Below the pieces are notes generated by a model. That model did not search any database. It had not been told where the DNA came from and saw nothing but the letters and a program-made list of their open reading frames with translations. A stretch of DNA of 64,000 bases, taken from assembly GCA_016748015.1 (NCBI GenBank), contig JAAOMT010000129.1, positions 793,280-857,279 of the forward strand, given 5' to 3'. Source of the DNA: Geosiphon pyriformis. Lineage: Eukaryota > Glomeromycota > Glomeromycetes > Archaeosporales > Geosiphonaceae. Below, one piece after another: positions 22,761-32,536 of this stretch; positions within the stretch are counted from its first letter, which is position 1, and the number at the start of each line of letters is the position of its first letter. The position numbers and the translations under genes are program-made.

Positions 22761-23410
22761 AATATTGAGCTCTGTCGAAATCTAACTCTGTTAATTCTTT
22801 TTCTTGAAGTATTTCCTGAATTTCATTTTTGAGAATTACTTGTGTTATTTAAGTTTGTAATTCTTTAAATTGAGCATTGGTGATCTTTCCTAATTGATTA
22901 CTGATAACCATATTCATTGTTTTGTTGAGTAAAATTTCTGGTTGATCCTGAAATGCTGTATGTATTCAGTATATGGCTTAGGCCTGTATGGATAAGTTGT
23001 TCTTTCCCACAAAATGTTCTAATTGTTGTAGTATTTTTGTGTTAAATAATTGCTTTGTTTTATCCGTATATAGATTTTGGATATTTACGTGTTATCCTAA
23101 GTAAAAATAACAATAGTTTCTTAGAAATTGTTGTATCCACCCATTCCAAGTTTCTTTAGTCAACTCTTGGTATAGTGACTCTTTTGTTGACTCTTTTATT
23201 GCTAATTTTACTTTTGCAATGATTTTGTTAATGGTATTTTCTGTTTTCTTCTGTGTTCTATGTGGTGATATCTTTTTAGTGTTTTGATATCAGATGGTTT
23301 GTTGATTAATTGTAATTTCCATCTCTTGGTGTTGAATCAATTGAAAGAGTTGTTGTGCTAGTGAGTGGATATTGTCTGTGATTTCCATTTTTCTGATATT
23401 TTTTGTTGCA
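22761..23410 (-). pseudogene. extra ORF of GyB after integrase (ORF3)
   Basis: From an ATG near 23390 the minus-strand frame reads MEITDNIHSLAQQLFQLIQ and continues with several in-frame stops, through WNGWIQQFLRNYCYFYLG, to the polypurine tract. It is hydrophilic and looks alpha-helical, without signal peptide or membrane segment. GyA carries an ORF in the same position (26640-27347). I do not recognise the family. The position is where env or an accessory gene sits in some LTR elements. Confidence 0.45.
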
Positions 23411-23639
23411 TTTACCATGTCTTTATATATTCTTTTGATGAATTAATTTAACATGTTGTTGTCAATAATAATGATTGGTTTCAGATCTCGTGGAATCTCC
23501 TCTAATTGGACTAGTATCTTCTGTACTCCTAATTGTAGAATATTACTGGTGGATGATAGTGTGATGTTGTGGTATGATTTCAGTCGATTTCTATATGCTG
23601 TTTTGGTTAAAATTTTGTTATCCAGTCTTAATTTGTAAG

Positions 23640-24700
23640 CTTTATTCCCTAGAATTTTTTCTATGTGAAATGGTCTATCCCATTTGGGGTCAAATTTTCC
23701 ACTCCATTGTTTTTCCGCTTTGGTATAATATAAGAGTACTTTGTCTCCAATCTTGAATTCAACTGGTTTGTCTGGTAGTTGATTATCATGTCTTTTTTTC
23801 TGTTTTTCTTGTGACTTTTGTATATTATCAGCTGCTTTTCTTCATTTGTTTTTCAATGTTTTTATTAAGTCATATGTTCTTTTTAACAATGTTTCTTGAA
23901 AATTCTCTTCTGTTATTGGTTCAGTTGGATATGTGTTAATCTTTATTTCAACTGGTAATGTTGCTGTTCTACCGTATATCAATTTAAATGGTGTTGCTTG
24001 TGTAGTGTCTTGTTTTATTGTTTAATAAGCAAATAATATTGATGATATAAACAAATCCTATTTGTCCTGGTTTTTTTGGCTGAGTTTCACTATTACTTTA
24101 CACAATGTTCTATTAAATTTTTCAACTAATCCATTGGTTTGTGGATGGTATGGTAATGATAGTGGTTTCTTAATTCCGAATCTTTGGCTTAGTTTTACTA
24201 ATGTTTTATTTACAAAATGGGTTTTTTGGTCTGATAATAGTTTTTTTGGACATCCATGTTAACAAATCAGATCTTGATAAACGAATTTGGCAACAGATCC
24301 TGCATCTGCTTTTTGAATTGCTTTGGCTTCTGGCTATTTAGTAAGATAATCTATGGCTACTGCAATATATCTGTTGCCTCTGCTGGTAATTGTCAATGGT
24401 CCAACTAAATTGATTCCAATGCAGTCAAATGGTTGTCCCACTTTGATTGGTTTCAATGGTTCACTGGGTCTTGTTCCTTCTTTTCTTTGACAAGCATCAC
24501 AATTTTGCACATATTGGATGATGTCTGGATACATTGATGGCCAATAGTATCTCTTTCTGGTTTTTTCTATGGTTGTTTCTTTATGAAAATGTCCTGCAGT
24601 TGGATCTGAGTATATGTTGAACAGTATTGTCTTCTTTTTTGGTTCTGTAATTACTTTGGTTGGTTGATCTGAATCTTTTCTATTTTTCTAATAAAGTATA
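23640..24700 (-). pseudogene. GyB integrase
   Basis: The zinc-binding part ends in QNCDACQRKEG (about 24500). The catalytic core follows: GINLVGPL, in which the first catalytic Asp of GIDLVGP is Asn; the second Asp region near DQKTHFVNK (about 24230); and the Glu kept in LVEKFNRTL (about 24115). The C-terminal GPY/F-like region KWSGKFDPKWDRPFHI-type stretch lies near 23690. Several stops replace Trp and Gln codons. Integrase would join the cDNA to host DNA in the nucleus. Confidence 0.75.
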
Positions 24701-25683
24701 TTTTGGTGAGTGATAAAATATTTGAATTGTTGTTTGATCCTCTTTTGTTCCAGTTGAGATAATTTCTCCTTGAACTGTTGAGTATCTATATAATGTTGAA
24801 GTTGTTGATATTTTTGTGTGTTTATCTTTTGTTATATTTTCGTAAGTATTGTTTTGGTTTTGTTATATTTTTGGGTTAAAATGTTCTTAAATTTGTTTCA
24901 TTCGCAATAAACTGTTAGCATTTCCATTGTTTTTTCTCTTTTTATAATGTATGGTATAAGTATATGTCGAAAGAGCCATTTTCTATCTTGACTGTCTTCC
25001 GTCTTCAAATTCTTGTTTTTGGAGTGATGTCAATCCTTTGTGATCTGTGTATATCTCAAACTTTTGGCTCAAGTATTTTTTCCATTTCATAACTGCCCAA
25101 TAGATTGCTAAATGTTCTAATTCTGGTGTTCCATAGTTTTTTTTAGCTGGTGTTAAACCTCAGCTGGCATATGTGACTGGATGTTCTCTTCTATCTGGTT
25201 CTCTTTGAGATAGTACTGCTCCCAATGCTTGACCTAATGCATCAATGGTGATAATAAATGGTTTACTATGATCTGGATAGATCAATACTGGAGCTTGAAT
25301 AAGCTTTCTTCTTAAGATGTCAAATGCTTTTTGTTGGGTTTCAGTCCATTCATACTTTGCCTTTTTGGTTTGAAGATCATTGAGTGGTTGTGCTATCTTT
25401 GAAAAGTTCTTTATGAAGCATTTATAATAGCTTGCGAATCCTAAGAATGATTTCAGCTTGGTTATGTTGGTTGGTATTGAAAAGTTCTTTACTATCTCTA
25501 TTTTCTCCAAATCTGTTTTTATGCCATCTTTGCTAACTATGTGTTCCAAGAATTTTAATTCTGTTTTGCCAAAAAAACACTTTGTTGCATTCAATTTTAA
25601 TCCTGCTCGTCATAGTCTTTCAAATACTTGTTGGAGATGACGTAAATGATCATCAAATATTTTTGAGAACACATTGATGTTAT
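24701..25683 (-). pseudogene. GyB reverse transcriptase C-terminal part and RNase H
   Basis: Continues the RT interrupted by GyA: LDNINVFSK, then LNATKCFFGKTELKFLEHIV (25594) and the connection LKSFLGFASYYKCFIKNFS. RNase H follows with TIDALGQALGAVLS (TTDAS in active relatives), the ELEHLAIYW Glu motif near 25110 and YTDHKGL near 25040. Stops and frameshifts lie at 25157 and beyond. RNase H removes the RNA strand during reverse transcription. Confidence 0.75.
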
Positions 25684-25687
25684 CCAA
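25684..25687. other. target duplication CCAA of nested GyA (other copy 35146-35149)
   Basis: CCAA stands on both sides of the GyA copy. Joining the flanks at one copy restores a continuous GyB RT frame at the YLDD-type box, which confirms both element borders. Confidence 0.85.
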
Positions 25688-26659
25688 TGTTACTGAAGGT
25701 TTTTGGTCTCTTTTCTTAAATGTTAGTAATGTTGTTTTGCTGTGAATTCACGTTCTCAGGAAGTAGTTGAACCTTCAATAACTAAATTTATTTTCAAATT
25801 ATCCTCTATAATTTGAACTTGCTGGGCTTATAAGTGGAATGGCTAATTCTGTGCCAGTTACTTTATGTAGTTACGTTGTAGTAAATGTCAACTCTTTCCC
25901 AGGAATTGCTCGTCTGGAAGCTCACTAAAATGTATAGTTACTTTGCTGTGAAAGTCAACTCTTTTACAGGAATCTTGTTTGTAGGCTACCCTAATAATTG
26001 TAATAAGAAAAGAAAAGAAAAATAAAAGAAATGTAAAAGAAATAGAATTTTGTCAAGAGAAATGTTTTTTATTCAGGCCTGGAGTCACTAACAGTTTACT
26101 GAAATTGGTAGCTAATCAATTTCAAAACGTTAGTTGGGTTTTGAAGATTTTCCAAGTGCAATAATTTAAAGAATTTGGTTTTTTAAATTATTTGATATTT
26201 ATTTCTTTTTGTGTGTGTAAGAATGGTTCTAAGTGATAAATCTAAAGTAAGATACATTTTTCAGAAAAAAAAAGCTTTTCTTTTATACAACTTGTTATAG
26301 TACTAGTCTATGAACTTGCACTTTTTCTCTTTGCTCAAATTTTGGCGAACTAAAGATACATTTTGATGAACTACAAGTTATTTCGCTGAACTATTGATTA
26401 ATTTGGGTAAACTATTCATAATTTCGGCGAATTTCTGTAAATTTCGGCGAATTTTTGAATGTTACAAAGTTCAGGGTATTGTGTAATTTGATCATCCTAC
26501 TTTCTGTTATACTAATTAGATTATTTTAATTAAATCGTGATATGTGATAATTGATTAAATAATAAATGATAATTTGAAATGATATTAATATACTAATGAA
26601 TTATAGGAATTATAAGAGTAATTTTATGCTAATTAATAGCTAAAATTCTACTGGTAACA
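25688..26659 (-). repeat. 3' LTR of nested GyA
   Basis: 972 bp, intact relative to the 890-bp partner, which lacks about 82 bp (present here around 26345-26430). ORF3 reads through the polypurine tract and stops just inside this LTR at 26640. Confidence 0.9.
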
Positions 26660-27347
26660 TAATCTCTTCCTCAAGACTGAGCTCCATTGAAATCCAAGCA
26701 CTATCTGTAATATTGAGATAGTGATCTAAAATAATTGAAGTAATCTGATCTGAAAATTGTTGAAATTTCAGTTCTGTGAGTTTGCCAATGTATTGGATTT
26801 TTATTGGTTGCAGTATTGGATTTTGTAGAACATTTTCACAAGTATTAAACAAGTCATAGAGTCTAAGAGCTGCTCTAAGTCTGTAGCGAGTGTTTGTTGG
26901 TCCAGCTGCTGTTTTGAATTCATTGTAAATTTGTTTTTGTATAACTTTAGGAGTAAGATTTGTTGCTTCAAGTTCCAGTTTTTGTTCATAAAGTGTTTTT
27001 TCAATTTGAAAGTATTTATAGATAGAGGTGTGTTCATTGTTCTGTTCATTAAGAAATAGTAAAAGTTTTTGTTGCATTGTAGCATTTGGTGAAATGTCAA
27101 TAGAGGCAATTAAAAGATTTTCTTCTAGTGCCTGCTTCAAAAGTCTTGGTAATTTATTCTCAGAGTGACTTCTTGTTTTTCTTCTATAAAGGTGATAGTT
27201 CTGTAAATGATTTGCTACTGGGGCTGTGGTTTCTTTCTAAATGTAATTAATTTGACTTTCATTAATCATTATAGATAGGTCAGGGAGTGTTTTCAAGGCT
27301 AACATTAATTTTTGGGATATTTGTTAAATATTTCGGGGAATAATCAT
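26640..27347 (-). pseudogene. extra ORF of GyA after integrase (ORF3)
   Basis: An ATG at 27347 (MIIPRNI) opens a frame of about 235 codons with only two in-frame stops, the last 166 codons being uninterrupted (from 27140). Visible segments are NATMQQKLLLFLNEQNN, FQIEKTLYEQKLELEA and LTELKFQQFSDQITSIIL. It is mostly charged and helical, with no signal peptide, membrane helix or Cys cluster. It overlaps the polypurine tract and enters the LTR. A related-looking frame sits at the same place in GyB. I do not recognise the product; it could be an accessory or an ancestral env-position gene. Confidence 0.55.
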
Positions 27348-27489
27348 GATAAAATTAACTAATTATGAAAAGAGAGAATAAAGAAAATTATTTTTGAATA
27401 TGGGGTTTTTATTTGTTTTTGGGTTTGGGTGTTTTGTAATTATTTACTATTTTTGTCTTTGTGTTTTTATTAGAGAATTATTGTAAAAT

Positions 27490-29307
27490 TTAAGTGTTCA
27501 AGTTTGGTTGTTGTTCTATTATAATTATTAGTTCTAAATTTTGGAGAATATCTTCAGGATTAATTAAAGGGGAATGTGTACCAATTTGTGGAATTAATGG
27601 TTCAGAATTGTTTCTGAAATGATAGTATTTCAATCTGTCTCCATGTGCAACTTTTGCTAATATTTTATCATCAAGTCTTAACTTATATGATTCATTGCCT
27701 AGAATTTCGTGAATATAAAATGGTCCATTCCATTTGTTTTCAAATTTCCCACTCCATTGTTTTTCAGTCTTAGTTCTGTGTAAAAGAACTTTATTTCCAA
27801 CTTTAAATTTATTGGTAATAGGTGGTAATTTGTTGTCATGTCTTTCTTTTTGTTGAGCTTGGGAATATTTAATATGAGTTGCTGCTATTCTTCTTTTTCC
27901 TTTCAGTGTACTAAGAAGGGTGTAGGCTCTTCTTTGGAATGTTTCTTGAAAGTTTTTTTCATTGATTGGTTGCACTGGGTATGTTTCCACTGTGAAATTA
28001 ATTGGTAATATTGCTGTTCTTCCATAAGTAAGATCAAATAGTGTGTGTTTCATAGTATCTTGCTTTAGTGTTCTGTATGCTAGTAACACTGATGGAATAA
28101 AGATATTCCATTCCTGCTCAAAGTCTGTTGAGACTTTGGCTAGAAATTCACACAATGTTCTGTTGAAACATTTTACAAGTCTATTTGTTTGAGGGTAATA
28201 AAGTGATAATAAAGGTCTTTTGACATTGAACCGTTCACAAATTTCTTGTATCAAGTTGTTCACAAAATGTGTTCCTTGATCAAATAAGAGTTTAATTGGG
28301 CATCCATGTCTACAGATAATGTCTTTATAGATGAAATTTGCTACTGATTTTGCATCTGCTCTTTGGATGGCTCTAGCTTCAGGCCATTTGGTAAGATAAT
28401 TCATTGCAACTGCAATATAACAATTTTCTTGGGTTGTGATAGGTAATGGTCTGACTAAATCAATTCCAACTCTGTCAAAAGGTTGTCCAACTTTGATTGG
28501 ATTTAGAGGTTCTGTGGGGTGAATTCCTTCTTTTTTTTGACAATTATCACAAAATTCTACATATTGTCGAATGTCTTTTTGCATGTGAGGCCAAAAATAA
28601 TGTTCAAGGGTTCTTTGAATTGTTCCCTCTTTTCCCAAGTGTGCTGAAGACGGATCTGTGTGCATGTTGTATAAAATTGTTTCTTTTTTATTCTCTTGTA
28701 CTAATCTGAGTGGCTGGTTTGGTTTTCTGTGATTTTTATAATAGATTTTGTTCTGGTGTATGAAATATTGTTTTAATTGGTGTTGTAAGCAGTGTTTTTC
28801 ACTTGGAAACCAGTTTTCTGGCATGGTAAGGGTCTTCAAATAATTTNNNNNNNNNNNNNNNNNNNNNNNNNNNNNNNNNNNNNNNNNNNNNNNNNNNNNN
28901 NNNNNNNNNNNNNNNNNNNNNNNNNNNNNNNNNNNNNNNNNNNNNNNNNNNNNNNNNNNNNNNNNNNNNNNNNNNNNGATGTGTGAGGCATCAGTGGCTA
29001 ATTGGAATCGTTTGTTGAAGTCTGGGTAAGCAAGAACTGGGGCTGTTGTCAATTTTGTTTTGAGAATTTCAAAAGCTTTTTGTTGTTCTTCAGTCCATTT
29101 GTATGGTACGTTTTTGTTGGTAAGATAATTGAGTGGTTTGGCAATTTCTGAGAATCCTTTTATGAATTTTCGATAGTAAGAGGCTAATTCCACAAATCCT
29201 CTTAGTTCTGTAGTATTTCTGGGGGTTTGAAAGTTTTTGACAGCACTGATTGTTCTTGAATTTGGTTTGATTCCATCTTTACTAACTATGTGTCCAAGAA
29301 AGATCAA
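27490..29307 (-). pseudogene. GyA pol: RT end, RNase H (gap), integrase
   Basis: The frame opens with the RT connection IVSKDGIKPNSRTISAV and FVELASYYRKFIKGFSE, reaches the RNase H start LATDASHI and enters the N run. After it come integrase zinc-finger residues (HLGKEGTIQRTLEHYFW, FCDNCQKKEG), the core with GIDLVRP and FDQGTHFVNN holding two catalytic Asp, and LVKCFNRTL, where the third catalytic residue Glu is Lys. The C-terminal GPF motif KWNGPFYIHEIL is present. Apart from the Glu-to-Lys change and the gap, this 605-codon stretch is open, the best preserved pol segment in the window. Confidence 0.85.
28847..28977. other. assembly gap (131 N)
   Basis: A run of N interrupts the RNase H domain of GyA. 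Distance between the RNase H TDA motif and the integrase CxxC is about 430 bp here and about 735 bp in GyB, so the gap is probably undersized by about 300 bp. Confidence 0.9.
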
Positions 29308-29339
29308 GCTTGTTTTTCCAAAGTAACATTTCTCAATAT

Positions 29340-29871
29340 TTAACTTTAATCCTGCTTTTCATAATCATTGAAAAACTTTTTGCAGATGAATGAAATGGGC
29401 TTCAAAGCTTGATAAGTATACATTAGTATTATTAAGATAAACAACTACTGATTGCCACAAAAGCTCTTCATAGACAACATCTATGAGTTGCTGAAATGTT
29501 GCTGGTGCATTGCAGAATCCAAAAGGCATAACATTAAACTCATAATTTTCTTCTTGAGTGGTGAATGCTGTTTTGGGTCTATCTTTTGGGTCCATTTCGA
29601 CTTGCCAGTATTTACTTTCTCAGTCTAAAGTTGAAAAAAACTTGGCTTTTCTTAGAGCATCTAGCATGTCATCAAATCTTGGAAGAGGGTAGACATCTCC
29701 AATTGTAACACTATTCAGTTGTCTATAATCAACACAGAATCTGATTTTTCCGTTTTTCTTTTTAACTAAAACTATTGGTGAGGCCCAAGGACTTTTTGAT
29801 GGTTGAATCAATCCGTTATTGAGCATTCTTTGGATCTCTTCTCTGATGAATTGGTGGCTGGCAAGTGGCAC
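29340..29871 (-). pseudogene. GyA reverse transcriptase core
   Basis: Two open pieces (29871-29620 and 29595-29365) joined through a stop. Visible motifs: LIQPSKSPWASPIVLVKKKN, IRFCVDYRQLNSVT, the palm Asp of KFFSTLD, VMPFGFCNAPATFQ, and the active-site box VVVYLNNTN, which should read YLDD. Both catalytic Asp are Asn through G-to-A changes on the coding strand. RT copies element RNA into cDNA in the cytoplasmic particle. This copy is inactive. Confidence 0.85.
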
Positions 29872-30471
29872 TCAATAAGCTTGTTGACGTTTTGGTAGAG
29901 CATCTCCTGTATGGATCTGATGTTGAACAATGTCTGTTTTTCCCAAGTTATTGTTGTCTTTTGCAAATATATCTGCAAATTCAGCTATCAATTGTTTCAA
30001 TTGTCTTTGTTGTTGAGGTTCTAAGAGACCCATATTGATTTGAGAGAGTTTTTTTTCCAACAAGTGGTAGTTTTCAGTAATAGAAATAATATTTGGATTT
30101 GGGAGTAGAGTGTGCTTTACAATTTCAATGAAATTAAAGACAATTTGAGAGTTTTCATCTTGAAAAATATTGCTGTGTATGATTCCCATTTCTAATTTGT
30201 TTAATAAAACAATAGGGTAATTATTGGGGTTATAGAATATAACTCGAAATTTTTTCATTCTTTTGGGAATATAAACGTTTGGAATTGATATTTCATGCTT
30301 CAAACAGATTTGTTCATTGGATTCAAAGATTTGTTGTGTAGTGGTGAGTTTTGAGCAAGTGTAAATTTCGTGATGTTCTTCAAAAGATGAAATGGTAATT
30401 GGCTGAGAAAGTTGAAGAATCTGGTGAGATTTATTTTGTGTATTAAGAACTATGTTTACTGGAACTGTAAA
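29872..30471 (-). pseudogene. GyA pol linker between dUTPase and RT
   Basis: Continuous with the dUTPase-like end (GFGSTGRFTVPVN at 30487). It reads IPNVYIPKRMKKFRVIFYN and ends in QLIAEFADIFAKDNNNLG, typical of the stretch just before gypsy RT. The middle part resembles a beta-rich spacer also found in GyB at 35789-36079 (HIPAKSHNHIKIPIYNNT). Its role is unknown. Confidence 0.6.
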
Positions 30472-30863
30472 TCGTCCAGTTGAACCAAAACCTTGAGTTC
30501 CACTTTCACTTTTTCCCAATTGTTCTCTGTTGTTTACTAATTGTAAACTCGAAATGTTGATTAAGAGTAAGTAAATTGCTTAAGCAATTTTTTCAGCATG
30601 TTCAATTTTGAATGATTTGTCTGTCTTATTCTGTAACATGATGGTAATGTCTCCAGTGTATCCTGCATCTAATATTGATTCCTTTGCTTGCCAATGATGA
30701 TCTGGAGGCAATTTGAATCATTGCTTCTGGTGGAATTTCAAGAGCAATTTTGAGATTGATTTTTGTCAAAGACTTTGGTTGGAGAATCAAAGTATCTTTT
30801 TCTGGGTATCTTAGGTCATATCCAGCATTAATTTCGTGTGCTTTTTCTGGTCTGATTCCTTAG
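30472..30863 (-). pseudogene. dUTPase-like domain of GyA pol
   Basis: Read on the minus strand after a TAA at 30861, the frame shows the five dUTPase motifs in order: motif 1 INAGYDLRYPEKDTL; motif 2 IASRSSLASKG; a small deletion that shifts the frame; motif 3 DAGYTGDITIMLQN; motif 4 KIEHAEKIA followed by a stop; motif 5 GTQGFGSTGRF. The motif 3 Asp, the Ser-rich phosphate loop and the Gly-rich P-loop-like tail are present. dUTPase hydrolyses dUTP to dUMP and would limit uracil in element cDNA. GyB has the same domain in the same place, more decayed. The identification rests on motif order and spacing. Confidence 0.8.
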
Positions 30864-31839
30864 CCATAGTTGTCAAAATATTTAAGTTGTAGAGGTGGTT
30901 GCTTTTCAAGAAGATAGATGGAAGTGGTTAGTAGTTTTTTTACTAGTTCAGATACTCCAAATTCGATTTCATTTTCATCATTCTCATCTGGCAGAGGAAT
31001 GCTAAGAGCATAACATTCTAAACACCATTGGTTATCACAAGGCATAACACATTCTTCACACAATTAAATGTTCATTTGCTCTAATTGTTGAATTTAAGCT
31101 TCTTTGGTCGGATATGTGTGGCTTGCAATTTGGTGGTAGGTTTCTACTTCATCTTCATAATCAAATCCAGCTAATTCCATAATATACTCAATATATTCAG
31201 CTTCTTTCATTTGGCAGACATCTTCTTGGGTGGCTTGATTGATCAATGCTATTGCTAGGTCAAAAATCATTTCAGCATCATGAGGGTAGTGGTAAAGTTT
31301 ATTGAGAGCACTGTTATATGCTGCATCAAATGGTGTTCCTCTTCTGACTTTTTCCGAAATTGATAGAGCATATTGACAGGTTTAATCACATATTCCTCCT
31401 CTCATTGCTACATCAATCCAATTGCATTCTTCTGGTAGCATTTCTCCACATGTAAGGCAAGATGTGTTGTTCTATTTTCCACTTTTTTTTGGAAATCCAA
31501 ATCGTTCTCTATGGCATGCTTTGCAAAAGTAACAGGTATAAGTTTCATATTCCTCTTTTGGAAAAATACATGCTCCCATTGATGAAAGTTTTTTGTTGCA
31601 ATCTTTGCATTTGAGTGGAATATAGGGTAGTTGTTTCTGTGGTTCTGGTATAAAATATCTAACTTTCTTCCATCCCCTTGATTCTTCAAAAATCTCTTGT
31701 TCAGTTTCTTCAGCCCAATTGGATGTTGATCCAAGAGCCATGTAGGTTTCAGTAAGTGGCATTTTTTTCTCCTCTTTAAATTCAAATACTGGAGCTTTTT
31801 CTGATCATTTGTTAAAGATACCACAGGTTGCAAGTACTA
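30864..31839 (-). pseudogene. Cys-rich module of GyA pol, family not recognised
   Basis: Between protease and dUTPase lie about 320 codons with four Cys clusters, in order: LKCKDCNKKLSSMGA, then CYFCKACHRERFGFPKK (31762-31472); SCLTCGEMLPEECNW and GICD-x-TCQYALSIS (31465-31370); a helical part (EYIEYIMELAGFDYEDEVE, about 31150); and LCEECVMPCDNQWCLEC (31063-31010). The spacing suggests several zinc-binding ribbons. GyB keeps the same clusters with the same spacing (36575-37500), so this is a conserved domain and not chance. It is interrupted by at least four stops. I know of no name for it; RNA or DNA binding is a guess. Confidence 0.6.
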
Positions 31840-32512
31840 TGGTATATTGTCCTTGGTATGAGATTTTAAGTTCTTGAGTTTTCCAGTTCAGGTTTGCATT
31901 GGCCTTAAGAAACCAATTATTTCCAACTAGAGCTTGGTATTAGGGTGCATCCATAACAAGAACTTTAACTGGAATGATGATTCCATCAATTGAAAAAGGG
32001 AAATCATCAATTTCTCCTACTGGAGTCTTCTTCATACCATCAGCTGTGACAATAACTGTTTGAGCTGGTCTGTCTACATTTTGTTTGAATTGTTGCATCA
32101 ACTGGTAAGTAATGATACTTCCAGCTGATCTACTATCTAAGATTAAGCAAATGGGTTTTCTTTCCACTATAGCTTTTGTGTACATGGCAGTAATTGCTTT
32201 CTGTTCATTGACTGCTGCATTACTAAGCAGAAATAGTGATTTATTTGCTTCAAATTCAAATAGAAATATATCTGACAGATTAGCATTTTGGGCAATTTGA
32301 GCTAATAGAATAGTGTGGTTGGAAGAGTTTGATCTTAGTGTTGCAACTTCATCTTCAGAAAGTGCAGTTTGTTGAAAATCCGATTTCTTTGGTATTGTAA
32401 GATAACTGGGTTGAGTATAATAGTGATTGGGTCTTTGCTGACCTGAATTTTGGGGAACCAACTGGTTATTCTGCAATTGATTTTGGGGTGTGAATTGGTT
32501 ATGTTGAACCAA
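31840..32512 (-). pseudogene. GyA aspartic protease
   Basis: A retropepsin-like domain that would cut Gag-Pol. The flap side and active site read ICLILDSRSAGSIITYQLM: the catalytic Asp is present but the following Gly of D-S/T-G is Arg. Further conserved parts are VIVTADGMKKTPVGEID and IIPVKVLVMDAP; a stop then precedes YQALVGNNWFLK. The frame starts in a Gln-rich linker after the Gag knuckle. Confidence 0.75.
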
Positions 32513-32536
32513 TCTTCTTGTTAGTACTTGATATTG

